Shown one piece after another: positions 49,519 through 57,276 of a stretch of 64,000 bases of DNA. The notes under the pieces were generated by a model. The model ran no database searches and was not told where the DNA came from. It was given only the letters and a program-made list of their open reading frames with translations. A program made the position numbers and the translations under genes. Source of the DNA: an uncultured Oscillospiraceae bacterium (GTDB taxonomy: Bacteria; Bacillota; Clostridia; Oscillospirales; Oscillospiraceae); contig CANRHF010000001.1 in assembly GCA_947630345.1 (NCBI GenBank), positions 1 to 64,000 on the forward strand, written 5' to 3'. Position 1 is the first letter of the stretch. The number at the start of each line of letters is the position of its first letter.

Positions 49519-49662
49519 TCAGAATGGCAGATCTCCGTCGTCTTTGCTCTTAAAATCTCGCTCTACAGCCAGAGAAAATGAGGCAACTGGGGTGCCGTTT
49601 TGTGTGTGTCTCAGCTCCGGATCGCGGGTCAGGCGGTCCATCAGGACAACGTGGTTAAGCAT
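49519..49662 (-). CDS. miniature SSB-like protein, 47 aa
   Basis: ATG at 49662 follows GGGGGAGAG. Residues 1-40 match the first strands of a bacterial SSB OB fold (MLNHVVLMDRLTRDPELRHT, then NGTPVASFSLAVERDF). They run directly into KSKDDGDLPF-stop, the acidic tip by which SSB recruits partner proteins. The remaining two-thirds of the OB fold and linker are absent. It therefore looks like an in-frame internal deletion of ssb rather than a simple truncation. Confidence 0.75.
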   Translation of the reverse strand: MLNHVVLMDRLTRDPELRHTQNGTPVASFSLAVERDFKSKDDGDLPF

Positions 49663-49921
49663 CGACACTCTCCCCCTGCTCCAAATCGGCCATAGCCCTA
49701 TCCTTGGCCTGGGCATCAGACGTTACCATCAGGGATTCGAGGTCAAGAACACGCTTGGCGTACTTGACTATGTTATTGACCTCGTAACCGGCACAGTCGC
49801 TCTCAAATGCGCTGATGATCATGTCGAGAATGGCTCCTTTTTTCATCAGCAACCGATATTCCTCAATTGGAATCGTCACGGTAGCCTCCAGAGAAATCCG
49901 CATGTCGGTCTTTTCGCTCAT
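49655..49921 (-). CDS. hypothetical early protein, 88 aa
   Basis: A helical protein with beta N-terminus (DMRISLEATVTIPIEEYRLL) and coil-forming C-terminus (YAKRVLDLESLM). It overlaps the SSB-like gene by 8 bases, so the two may be coupled. Family not recognised. Confidence 0.65.
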   Translation of the reverse strand: MSEKTDMRISLEATVTIPIEEYRLLMKKGAILDMIISAFESDCAGYEVNNIVKYAKRVLDLESLMVTSDAQAKDRAMADLEQGESVDA

Positions 49922-50026
49922 GTTCTTAGCTCCTTGTTATAGAGTAGTAGTTTTTAGTGACCCTCTCCAAGGTCATGTGCTACACTGTAAGGGATGCTGC
50001 TGCACAGCTCCGCTGTTGTGATGTAG

Positions 50027-50569
50027 TTACAACATCCTTTCCTCACGGTCTCCATTCTTCCTTGTACTGGCGATCTGCTCGGGCGTGTCGGTATCGATCC
50101 CCAGGCTCTTCGCAACGTAGACCGCCCCGTCAATGAGTCTGGACATTTCTTTGCTGTCCAAGGTATGGGTTCGCTTGTAGAACAGGTAGCAGCTGTACTC
50201 CCGCCCCTCCAATGTCATAGACTTGTACCAGCGGGTGTAGGGATAGAAACTGTCAATATCGGCGCCAGCAGGAAGCATAGCTCCCATGACGTTACCGTCC
50301 TCGTCCCGTGCAATGGCACCGTATTCTACGACCAGGCCCCGCTTTACCTCGTCATCGCCGAGGCCCTGGGCCTCAGCGATTTTGTTGACGAGGACGTGGA
50401 AGTATGCGTTGGCATCCTTGCTCCGGGGTTCCCGCCATTTTTTAATCTCCACATTAATCTCGCAGTCTTTGAGACGGTCGAAGTCTTCACGGAAATCTCG
50501 AGTGACGGTGACGGTAATGTGCTGTTCTCCACGGGGGCCAAAGGTCAGATCCCGCAGTTTGCCCCTCAT
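50027..50569 (-). CDS. NinB-like recombination protein, 180 aa
   Basis: ATG at 50569 overlaps the stop codon of the nuclease gene as ATGA. The block EIKKWREPRSKDANAYFHVL followed by VNKIAEAQGL is typical of phage NinB/Orf-like proteins, which bind single-stranded DNA and assist RecA-independent recombination. It stands next to the exonuclease-like gene, which fits. The C-terminal 30 residues are charged. Confidence 0.75.
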   Translation of the reverse strand: MRGKLRDLTFGPRGEQHITVTVTRDFREDFDRLKDCEINVEIKKWREPRSKDANAYFHVLVNKIAEAQGLGDDEVKRGLVVEYGAIARDEDGNVMGAMLPAGADIDSFYPYTRWYKSMTLEGREYSCYLFYKRTHTLDSKEMSRLIDGAVYVAKSLGIDTDTPEQIASTRKNGDREERML

Positions 50570-51177
50570 AAGGCTAACCACTTTTCTCGGTATAGGCCCA
50601 TGAGGCCCTGGACGGTCAGCCAGTCCAGAAAATCGGCAATAATCGGATAGATGCTTAGTGTTTCCTCTCGCCGGTACTGTTCCGTCCACACATCGATCCC
50701 GTTGCTGATGAGGTAAGTAAAGCTCCGCGCCTCTGGGATCAGCGATAAGTACACCGGATGCTGTGTACTGCCAAAATATTTCCCCCGCTCATATTTACTG
50801 GAGAATTTAATATCATAAATTTCTCCGGCTTTCAGAGCGTCGAGCCGCCCATACAAGACAAGGGTCATATCATTGACACAGATCTCTTTCCGGGCCTTAT
50901 ATTGGAGGATCCCTCCGTCTATGATACTGGCAACGGTAGCCGCCGCACAGTACCAGTTATTCCGGGTATCATGCGTCCCGCCAATAATCGCCGTCACAAG
51001 GTTCTCAAAGTCGATGCCTTTCTGCATGGCCTCGGTGGTGGGCGTCGGCTCCCGCCGCAAGATCTGCATGAACTCTCCCATGGGGTCCTTCTCGGAAGTC
51101 GCATCCTCGCGGGGGTTTTCCTTCATGGTATAGAGCCAGGCAGACAGTAGAGAGTGGGTCATCAGGTAGCGGTCCAA
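50566..51177 (-). CDS. PD-(D/E)XK exonuclease-like protein, 203 aa
   Basis: The start is TTG at 51177 (no ATG until residue 6). GRLDALKAGEIYDIKFSSKY shows the D...D-x-K nuclease core (residues about 113-132), preceded by EAMQKGIDFENLV with the conserved Glu and followed by STQHPVYL, the usual Q-x3-Y helix. This is the layout of lambda-exonuclease and Cas4-type enzymes. With the NinB-like protein and AAA ATPase beside it, it probably forms the phage recombination module. Confidence 0.8.
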   Translation of the reverse strand: MDRYLMTHSLLSAWLYTMKENPREDATSEKDPMGEFMQILRREPTPTTEAMQKGIDFENLVTAIIGGTHDTRNNWYCAAATVASIIDGGILQYKARKEICVNDMTLVLYGRLDALKAGEIYDIKFSSKYERGKYFGSTQHPVYLSLIPEARSFTYLISNGIDVWTEQYRREETLSIYPIIADFLDWLTVQGLMGLYREKWLAL

Positions 51178-52143
51178 TCACACCGCCCCCTTGTTGCCCC
51201 CCTCGTCCGGCGGCGCAGGTGTGTAGGCTTTCAAAACCCGATCAAAAAACAGATTGCAAGCTTTGATCTTGGCGTTGAACATGACATTGATTTCTTTTTC
51301 CGAGGTCAGCGCATGCTGAATTGCTCTCATGCGCGGCATTGCGGCGGTGGCGCTATCTGCATCCGTTACAGAATCCACAATAGCGCGGCCCTCCGCCATA
51401 GCGGCATCGTATTTTGCCTGCACCTCCGCATTCCGCTCTAGCTCGGCGGTAGTGCGGGCATTGTATGTGGCAAACAGTTTGGTCAGGAAGTCGTTGGGGC
51501 TGGTAGGCGTCAGGGCCGGAATCTTCCAGATCCCGTTAATGCCGCGAGTGCCCTTGGCAAAATAGCGCTCACAGTTGGAGAAGCCGATCGTGCGGTCGTT
51601 GCCGTAGATCTCCACGAAGCCACCCAAATCCATAGGCTCCCAGACATCCTCTTTCGTACCGCCCTCCACCTTCAAGCGCAGCCGCACGTTCTCGCCGTCT
51701 TTATCTTCTTTCGCGTGGAAAACAATGACGATGTTCTTCTGGAGCTCATAGAAGCAGTAGTCCATCAGGCGGTTAAACTCTCGTTTGATGACGCCGTACC
51801 CGGGGAGGGAGAGGGAGCCGTCGCGCTTGCCGTTCTTGGGGTCCTTGCGGATGGCCCAGAGGGACATAAGGGAAATCAGTTTGCCGCCTGTGTCGAAGAC
51901 AAGCGTGTCGAAGTCCCGGAGGTTCTCGGGGGTCAGATCCTCCAGGATTTCGTCGTAGCTCTGGGGCTGGATGTAGGGCTTGCGATAGCGGGGCTCGATG
52001 CGGTCGATCCCAAAGTCCACGTCGATGTGCAGGGGGTTGGGGGCCGACAGGGCCAGGGTGGACTTACCGATGCCGGGATAGCCGGCAATCAGCATACGGA
52101 TTTTTTTCGCACCTTCACGGATTTCATTAGGATTGCGGATCAT
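51178..52143 (-). CDS. AAA_24-type phage ATPase, 321 aa
   Basis: ATG at 52143 has AAGGAG upstream; the longer frame is not used. Walker A GYPGIGKS (residues 21-28) and Walker B TLVFDTGG are the pattern of the phage nucleotide-binding AAA_24 family, a RecA-like ATPase often encoded by the phage recombination locus (compare Sak4). The C-terminal 100 residues are helical. It should act in annealing or strand exchange with the neighbouring nuclease. Confidence 0.85.
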   Translation of the reverse strand: MIRNPNEIREGAKKIRMLIAGYPGIGKSTLALSAPNPLHIDVDFGIDRIEPRYRKPYIQPQSYDEILEDLTPENLRDFDTLVFDTGGKLISLMSLWAIRKDPKNGKRDGSLSLPGYGVIKREFNRLMDYCFYELQKNIVIVFHAKEDKDGENVRLRLKVEGGTKEDVWEPMDLGGFVEIYGNDRTIGFSNCERYFAKGTRGINGIWKIPALTPTSPNDFLTKLFATYNARTTAELERNAEVQAKYDAAMAEGRAIVDSVTDADSATAAMPRMRAIQHALTSEKEINVMFNAKIKACNLFFDRVLKAYTPAPPDEGGNKGAV

Positions 52144-52157
52144 AGTAGTTACTCCTT

Positions 52158-52415
52158 TCAGTCGTTGGTAACTCTCGTTACCGTGATTCTCTCGTGGCAC
52201 CGGCGGCCTAAGTTGCCGCCTGGTCCGGCCATTTGGGTCCTCATGAACTGATTCTCCGAGTAGTAGTCGGCGCAGTTCAAGATGCCCTCGTACCTGTCAG
52301 GGTGGAATGCCCGGAAGATGGCGCAGGCCGTCTTGGTGTCCGGAGCCTCGATTTCCGTCCAGCCACCCACGAAGGGCTGGCCCTCTAAGCCGTAGGTGAA
52401 ATAGAACTTAGCCAC
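52158..52415 (-). CDS. hypothetical early protein, 85 aa
   Basis: GTG start preceded by GGAGGCG. A small alpha/beta protein (MAKFYFTYGLEGQPFVGGWT, then AFHPDRYEG ILNCADYYSE). It overlaps the stop codon of the DUF3846 gene. Common in Firmicute phages; function unknown. Confidence 0.7.
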   Translation of the reverse strand: MAKFYFTYGLEGQPFVGGWTEIEAPDTKTACAIFRAFHPDRYEGILNCADYYSENQFMRTQMAGPGGNLGRRCHERITVTRVTND

Positions 52416-52791
52416 CTTGCGCCGCCTCCTTGGCCTGGTGGTAGGCTTTCAAGAGGGATTTGGCCTCTGCCGCCACTTTGCTGGCCTCATCATCGGACAG
52501 GCCGACGATATCCGGCTCACCGTCTACAAATCCCTCTTTCATGATTACGACGTTGCCTACGATGGGCTGGCCGTGGATCTGGGCGCCGTACAGCAGACTG
52601 CCGTACACATTCATGTCCAGGTCCTGCAACAGGCCTTCCTCGTTGACAATCATCACATAGGGACGATTCAGACACATCGGATGGACGATCTCAATCCATC
52701 CACCAACGGCCTTTCCGACCGATTCATGCAAGGGCGCAGTGAATTCATGGACCTCCACATCGGACTTAGTCGTAACAACAACGCCTTTCAT
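52408..52791 (-). CDS. DUF3846-like protein, 127 aa
   Basis: ATG at 52791. A beta-rich N-terminus (MKGVVVTTKSDVEVHEF), the characteristic VGGWIEIVHPMCLNRPYVM block, and YGAQIHGQPIVGNVVIM are the pattern of DUF3846 proteins, common in Gram-positive phages. Function unknown. Confidence 0.75.
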   Translation of the reverse strand: MKGVVVTTKSDVEVHEFTAPLHESVGKAVGGWIEIVHPMCLNRPYVMIVNEEGLLQDLDMNVYGSLLYGAQIHGQPIVGNVVIMKEGFVDGEPDIVGLSDDEASKVAAEAKSLLKAYHQAKEAAQGG

Positions 52792-53012
52792 AGGTCCTCC
52801 TTTTCTGGGAAACACTCGGGCGCATCCCAAGCGTCCAGGGTATTCATGCAGACGTCACAGCCGACGCTCTCGCCGGAGCGGTTCCGGTAGATGGTTTCGC
52901 ACTCCGCACCGCAGACGGGGCAATGAGGCATTGGCGGCTCCTTACCATCCGGGTAGCCTGTCCGCTCCATATTGACGATCACGGGGTGGTCGGGGATATC
53001 ATAGGGATTCAC
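52788..53012 (-). CDS. zinc-ribbon protein, 74 aa
   Basis: GTG at 53012 overlaps the upstream stop codon (GTGA) and has GGGGGAGG upstream. It contains CPVCGAEC and CDVCMNT, a four-Cys zinc ribbon. It is one of the small genes at the start of the leftward early operon. Function unknown. Confidence 0.65.
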   Translation of the reverse strand: MNPYDIPDHPVIVNMERTGYPDGKEPPMPHCPVCGAECETIYRNRSGESVGCDVCMNTLDAWDAPECFPEKEDL

Positions 53013-53581
53013 TTTGCCGCCTCCCCCCTCAGAGCTTTCATGACTACATCGTACAGCCATGCCTGACTTGACAGATAACCGCCTTCTTGCACACGGCGCT
53101 CCAGAAGCGCATAGTCCTCATCTTTCATCCGGAAGGTCAGTTTGCGGGCAAGCCGCCGATTGGGCTTCCTGCGGCTTTCAGGGGCAGTTATAACCGGTGT
53201 GTTGGAATCCCGTTCCAGCTGGACTCCGTATGCCGCGCAGATCGTGCGAAGTCCTTCCGGGTGGATAATGACGCCATACTTGTCATAGGCCTCGCATTGG
53301 GCCAGGAGTTGCCGGTTAAACTTGGGGAATACATTCCGCACTACCAAGGCCATGTCTTTCCCCATAGCGCCGGTCTGCTGACGGATCTGCCGAAGGCGCA
53401 AACAGTCATTGACATTTGGCCTCGGATCTGATAAACTAGTGTCGGTAGAAATACCGCTTTGTTTTGAAGGCATCGCCGGGGCGTCGGCGGTGTCTTCTTT
53501 TTCGTTTCTTTCGTTCTGGCAGTCGCACCGTTCCCCGGGGTCCAGGTGGGCTCCGCAGTACGGGCAAGTTTTGTAGTACAT
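53009..53581 (-). CDS. zinc-knuckle protein with basic C-terminal helix domain, 190 aa
   Basis: ATG at 53581 has AAAGGAG upstream. The N-terminus has a zinc ribbon (YKTCPYCGAHLDPGERCDCQ). The centre is helical (RLRQIRQQTGAMGKDMALVV), and the C-terminus (RKLTFRMKDEDYALLERRVQ) resembles a ribbon-helix-helix-like or plasmid MobC-type DNA-binding domain. Family not firmly recognised. Confidence 0.65.
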   Translation of the reverse strand: MYYKTCPYCGAHLDPGERCDCQNERNEKEDTADAPAMPSKQSGISTDTSLSDPRPNVNDCLRLRQIRQQTGAMGKDMALVVRNVFPKFNRQLLAQCEAYDKYGVIIHPEGLRTICAAYGVQLERDSNTPVITAPESRRKPNRRLARKLTFRMKDEDYALLERRVQEGGYLSSQAWLYDVVMKALRGEAAK

Positions 53582-53625
53582 AGATTGTCTCCTTTCTTTA
53601 ATTGGTGGGCGAAACACCGGCTGGA

Positions 53626-53823
53626 TCATTCGCCCAGTTGGTTTTGCTCCGCAGCGCGGGCTGCTTCTCGCGCTGCCAACCACTGCTGATATTTTTCTTC
53701 GACGCCAGGTTGCTTGAAGTACTCAATCACCGCATGGTAGGCAGCGTGCAGCAGATCAAAGCGGACATATTCGGGGATCTGCGTCACATCAACATGCACC
53801 TGTCGCTGCTCTGCCATTGCCAC
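53626..53823 (-). CDS. small early protein, 65 aa
   Basis: A mostly helical peptide (VRFDLLHAAYHAVIEYFKQP, REAARAAEQNQLGE). The start may be the first Met or the third residue Met. It lies between the zinc-knuckle gene and an 82-residue gene. Function unknown. Confidence 0.6.
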   Translation of the reverse strand: MAMAEQRQVHVDVTQIPEYVRFDLLHAAYHAVIEYFKQPGVEEKYQQWLAAREAARAAEQNQLGE

Positions 53824-53825
53824 GA

Positions 53826-54074
53826 CTACACCTCCTCCCCTGTCAAATAGTCAAGAGTCGCAGCGGCCCCAAGCCGTTCCAGGGATTCCATCGTCACACC
53901 GTCCGCCTGCAACTGCCGGCCCTTCTTTTCATAAAGACGGAGATCGTACATATACTGCCGACGCCGGTTGCGAATACGTTCCTCTTTCCTGGCCAGAGCG
54001 ACCAGCGGGGATTTTTGCAGCCGGGCGATCTCCGCCTCAACGGCTTCATCTGTGGGAAATTCAATTTTGGGCAT
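53826..54074 (-). CDS. small charged helical protein, 82 aa
   Basis: Rich in Arg, Lys and Glu with predicted long helices (AVEAEIARLQKSPLVALARK, ERIRNRRRQYMYDLRLYEKK). Second gene of the leftward early operon after Cro. Function unknown; could bind nucleic acid. Confidence 0.6.
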   Translation of the reverse strand: MPKIEFPTDEAVEAEIARLQKSPLVALARKEERIRNRRRQYMYDLRLYEKKGRQLQADGVTMESLERLGAAATLDYLTGEEV

Positions 54075-54111
54075 TCTGTTATCTCCTTCCCGCTGTTATT
54101 TGTCTAAAATT

Positions 54112-54312
54112 TTATGCGCTTTCGTCAAAAAAAAGTGCTGCAACAGTGGTCTCAAGCGCATCTGCGAGACTCTTCAATGTCTTAGTAGAGACATTTCGAT
54201 CGGTATCGGTCTCTATAGCAGATATTGTTTGCCTAGAAATACCGCTTTTTTTGGATAATTCTTCTTGAGATAAGCGCAACGCTTCTCTTCGCTCTCTGAT
54301 TTTGTAGCCCAT
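54112..54312 (-). CDS. cro: Cro-like XRE regulator of prophage B, 66 aa
   Basis: ATG at 54312 is chosen over an earlier frame because the promoter and operators lie upstream. The product is a single helix-turn-helix domain (LRLSQEELSKKSGISRQTIS, then LKSLADALETTVAALF). It is first in the leftward operon, downstream of the promoter 54362-54390, the position of Cro. Confidence 0.85.
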   Translation of the reverse strand: MGYKIRERREALRLSQEELSKKSGISRQTISAIETDTDRNVSTKTLKSLADALETTVAALFFDESA

Positions 54313-54338
54313 TGGTTTCACCTCCTGTATATATATAT

Positions 54339-54414
54339 TGTCTAAAACTTTTGACATCCCTATATTACACCCTCGCACCATGTATGTCAAGTGCTTTTGA
54401 CAAAAAATGTCAAA
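54339..54414. promoter_or_regulatory. operator cluster of the prophage B switch
   Basis: Two 18-bp inverted repeats share TGTC-N-A...CTTTTGACA: TGTCTAAAACTTTTGACA (54339-54356) and TGTCAAGTGCTTTTGACA (54385-54402). A third, TTTGACA-AAAAA-TGTCAAA, spans 54396-54414. The second overlaps the -35 of the leftward promoter. Confidence 0.65.
54362..54390 (-). promoter_or_regulatory. leftward early promoter of prophage B
   Basis: TTGACA (54390-54385), 17 bases, TAATAT (54367-54362) on the minus strand, upstream of the Cro-like gene. Starts the lytic transcript. Confidence 0.75.
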
Positions 54415-54432
54415 TAATTTTGTCGCCCCCCA

Positions 54433-54471
54433 TTGACTTTTCATCTCCCACAATGTAAAATAGATTTTACA
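54433..54471 (+). promoter_or_regulatory. repressor promoter and 18-bp palindrome of prophage B
   Basis: TTGACT (54433-54438), 17 bases, TAAAAT (54456-54461). The -10 lies in the perfect palindrome TGTAAAATAGATTTTACA (54454-54471), distinct from the TGTC operators, perhaps a site for autoregulation. Confidence 0.65.
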
Positions 54472-54493
54472 ACCGCAAGGGAGGGAACATCCA

Positions 54494-54874
54494 ATGACTC
54501 TGGCAGCGTTAATCCTTGATTACCGGAAAAAGCATGGCCTGTCACAGCGGCAGCTCGCTGCGCAGTGTAAACTGTCAACAGGTTATATTTCGCTTATTGA
54601 AAAGGATGTTAATCCTCAAACCGGGAAAAAGATGGTGCCCACGCTGGCCGTGCTGAATAAACTCGCTAAAGGAATGGGCCTTACAATCGATGAGCTTCTG
54701 AACACCTGTGATGATATGCCAGTTAATTTGTCTGAAAAAACCGCCCTCGTTGGCGAGGACGGTTTTGATGAGTTGGATCTGGAGATTATATCAATTATAT
54801 CGAATCTGTCTCTACATAAGAAGAAAGAGGCACTAGGCTTTCTCCGTTACCTTGAAGCACGAGAAGATATGTAA
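54494..54874 (+). CDS. CI-like XRE repressor of prophage B, 126 aa
   Basis: AGGGAGG precedes the ATG. Residues about 5-65 form the helix-turn-helix (GLSQRQLAAQCKLSTGYISL, then LNKLAKGMGLTIDELL). The C-terminal part is helical (NLSLHKKKEALGFLRYLEAR) with no protease dyad. Back-to-back with the leftward promoter and close to the integrase, it most likely maintains lysogeny. Confidence 0.82.
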   Translation: MTLAALILDYRKKHGLSQRQLAAQCKLSTGYISLIEKDVNPQTGKKMVPTLAVLNKLAKGMGLTIDELLNTCDDMPVNLSEKTALVGEDGFDELDLEIISIISNLSLHKKKEALGFLRYLEAREDM

Positions 54875-54950
54875 GAAGTTCCTGTTTTTGGGTTTGGGTT
54901 AGTTGACCCAGTAATCGCAAAAGTAGAAGAAGCTCTTTGCTGGATATCAT
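54795..54950 (-). CDS. possible small helical protein antisense to the repressor end, 51 aa
   Basis: ATG at 54950 follows AAGGGAG at 8 bases. The peptide is one amphipathic helix (MISSKELLLLLRLLGQLTQT, QKQELLTYLLVLQ) and overlaps the last 80 bases of the repressor gene on the other strand. It may be real or a by-product of the helical repressor C-terminus read backwards. Confidence 0.35.
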   Translation of the reverse strand: MISSKELLLLLRLLGQLTQTQKQELLTYLLVLQGNGESLVPLSSYVETDSI

Positions 54951-55072
54951 TACTACAACTCCCTTTCTGTATAATAGCCCTATTATATCAGTTGTTTTGT
55001 AATTTTTCGTAAATCGGGAGAAAATAACTCTTACCGTATAAATTCGATATTTTTGTAAAGGAGTGTTAAACA

Positions 55073-55522
55073 ATGGATTCGTCCTATCGACTAATTTGCA
55101 TGAATGGATTCGTCCTTCGTGCAGAGGGCGCAAATTTGATCATTGAAACCCGTAGAGATGAAGAATGTATCCCAATTTCTAAGATCCAATCCTTTACCAT
55201 GAAAGAACCCGGTTTCCTTAGTCCTGGGCAAATTGTTTTCAAGACAGCACAGGCCGCAACTGTTGGAGTCAACATAGGCTTTGGAATCTCTGCTGCACTT
55301 GGTGCCGAGCGGACATTCTCTTTTTCAAGTGACAACTTATACTCTGCTAAGAAGCTGCAGCAATATATCACAAGCTACGAAGCCCGGACCCAGGCACCCT
55401 CCACATCTGTAGGTGCCGTGTCTGTAGCAGATGAAATACGCGGGCTAAAATCGCTTATGGAAGATGGTATCATCAGCAAAGAGGAATTCGAGGCAAAGAA
55501 GCGGCAGCTGCTGGGCATCTAA
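55073..55522 (+). CDS. PH-like/SHOCT domain protein, 149 aa
   Basis: ATG with AAAGGAG upstream. Residues about 5-100 are beta-rich with a Gly-rich segment (GVNIGFGISAALGAERTFSF), resembling a bacterial PH-like (DUF4429) domain. Residues about 118-149 are a SHOCT motif (EIRGLKSLMEDGIISKEEFE, AKKRQLLG). It sits between the repressor and the integrase, transcribed in the lysogen. Function unknown. Confidence 0.75.
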   Translation: MDSSYRLICMNGFVLRAEGANLIIETRRDEECIPISKIQSFTMKEPGFLSPGQIVFKTAQAATVGVNIGFGISAALGAERTFSFSSDNLYSAKKLQQYITSYEARTQAPSTSVGAVSVADEIRGLKSLMEDGIISKEEFEAKKRQLLGI

Positions 55523-55550
55523 TGCCTCATGAATTAAAGGGGGCATTAGA

Positions 55551-57146
55551 GTGCCATCGCGCAGAAAAACGCAAAAATCACATGATGAGTATTCTGGCGC
55601 TGCCGTTATCTATGCCCGGTACAGCTCCCACAATCAGCGTGATGTGAGCATCGAGCAGCAGGTGGAGAAGTGTCAGGCATACGCCGGCAGGAATAATCTA
55701 CAGATTTTGGAAGTCTATGCAGACCGCGCCGTCAGCGGGACAACGGACCGGCGGCCCAATTTCCAGCGGATGATGCGCGACGCCGAGAAGCATCGGTTTA
55801 GGTACGTCATTGCCTGGAAATCAAACCGCATGGGACGGAATATGCTGGAGGCCATGGTAAATGATGCCCGGCTCTGCGATCTGGGTGTTCGCAGTCTCTA
55901 TGTAGAGGAGGACTTTGACGACAGCGCCGCTGGGCGTTTTGCCCTTCGGAATATGATGAACGTCAACCAATTCTACAGCGAGAATATGGCCGAGGATGTA
56001 ATGCGGGGCATGATGGACAATGCCCGAAAGTGTATGGTCAACGGCCCAGTCCCATTCGGCTACAAGAGAAGCAGCGACGGTCGCTTTGACATAGATCCGG
56101 ATGCCGCCGCTGTTGTGCGTGAAATATTCGAGCGTTTTTATGGTGGGGAAACCATAGCGGACATCATGCGGGATCTGAATGCCCGGGGGATCAAGACCAG
56201 AGCGGGAAACGATTGGAGCAAAAGTAGTTTCCAGCACCTGCTAAAAAATGAACGGTATATCGGAGTATATCTATTTGATAATGTCCGCATAGAAAATGGC
56301 ATCCCGCCAATCATCAGAAAGGAGCTGTTTTTTGCCGTGCAGGAAAAGCTGAAAACAAAAAAGAACCCCCAAGGCAGGCACCGGGAGAATGGGGACTATC
56401 TGTTAACCGGAAAACTGTTCTGCGGCCTCTGTGGCAGCTACATGGTGGGTATGTGCGGCACCAGCAAGACTGCGGCCAAACACTACTACTACATATGCCA
56501 GGCCAAGCGGCAAAAAAGCGCATGCAGCAAAAAAGCGGTCCGCCGAGACTGGATAGAGCGGAAGGTTACAGAGGCTGTCAAAGAGAACATTATGCAGGAT
56601 AACGTGATTCAATGGCTGCTAGATGGATATGAACAGTTCCGGGTACTCCACCGCAAGGACTCTCTCCTCATGTCCTATATGTCCGAGTTCGAGGACGTTA
56701 ATAAGGCCATCAAAAATGTAATGACGGCCATCGAGCAGGGCATCATCACCCCAACAACCAAGGACCGCCTCATGGAGCTGGAGGGAGAGCGCCGTCGGCT
56801 GGAAGCTCTTATAGCCATAGAAAAGGCCACACAGGTAGACGTTCCCAGGGAGCGTATGGAATTCTGGCTGGACTCCTTTAGAGATGGAGATGTAGACGAT
56901 AAGCAGTACCAGACAAAACTAATCAACTCATTCGTTAAGGCGGTGTACCTCTATGATCACGAGCTGAGGATCGTTTGTAATTACACCGGCAAGGGTGAAA
57001 GCGTAACGGTCACTTTCGATGAAGTTGATTCTGTTGATAAGAGTGCTTCTCCGGAGAGTTCGTATAAGCTCCCCGACGGGTCACCAGTTTATGAAGGCCG
57101 AAAAGCCTTGGAAATCCAAGGCTTTTCGGTTTTTTTCGGTTTTTGA
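55551..57146 (+). CDS. large serine recombinase (integrase of prophage B)
   Basis: A 531-residue protein from GTG with AAAGGGGG upstream. Catalytic domain about residues 15-165 (Ser25 in ARYSSHNQ, VSIEQQVEKC, NRMGRN), Recombinase domain about 170-280, zinc ribbon about 295-345 (CGLCGSYMVG ... C...C), coiled coil about 370-430. It is related to the prophage A integrase but clearly diverged, so the two phages need not share one attachment site. The last 20 residues are encoded by a terminator hairpin, suggesting that the 3' end spans attachment-site or host sequence. Confidence 0.95.
   Translation: MPSRRKTQKSHDEYSGAAVIYARYSSHNQRDVSIEQQVEKCQAYAGRNNLQILEVYADRAVSGTTDRRPNFQRMMRDAEKHRFRYVIAWKSNRMGRNMLEAMVNDARLCDLGVRSLYVEEDFDDSAAGRFALRNMMNVNQFYSENMAEDVMRGMMDNARKCMVNGPVPFGYKRSSDGRFDIDPDAAAVVREIFERFYGGETIADIMRDLNARGIKTRAGNDWSKSSFQHLLKNERYIGVYLFDNVRIENGIPPIIRKELFFAVQEKLKTKKNPQGRHRENGDYLLTGKLFCGLCGSYMVGMCGTSKTAAKHYYYICQAKRQKSACSKKAVRRDWIERKVTEAVKENIMQDNVIQWLLDGYEQFRVLHRKDSLLMSYMSEFEDVNKAIKNVMTAIEQGIITPTTKDRLMELEGERRRLEALIAIEKATQVDVPRERMEFWLDSFRDGDVDDKQYQTKLINSFVKAVYLYDHELRIVCNYTGKGESVTVTFDEVDSVDKSASPESSYKLPDGSPVYEGRKALEIQGFSVFFGF
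57098..57136 (+). terminator. terminator within the integrase B 3' end
   Basis: A perfect 14-bp stem CCGAAAAGCCTTGG / CCAAGGCTTTTCGG with an AAAT loop (57098-57129), followed by T7 (57130-57136). The integrase reading frame continues through it. Confidence 0.85.
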
Positions 57147-57209
57147 GACATTAAAAAATTGAGAAGAAAACGCTAACAAAAAGCTGAGATTCTCTATCGA
57201 TAAGCGATC

Positions 57210-57244
57210 GCGCCGGCGCCCCCGTGGAGGGTGCCGGCGCTTTT
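57210..57244 (+). terminator. GC-rich hairpin with T run, right of prophage B
   Basis: GCGCCGGC / GCCGGCGC flanks an inner CCC/GGG pairing and is followed by four T. It separates the integrase end from spoVAC. Confidence 0.6.
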
Positions 57245-57276
57245 ATGACCGTCTGGCTTCCCAGGCGTTTTTTATG

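Noticed and set aside
49930..50020. A 15-codon frame between the NinB-like gene and the 88-residue gene
   Set aside because: Short, without a convincing ribosome site; the 105-base gap otherwise shows nothing clear.
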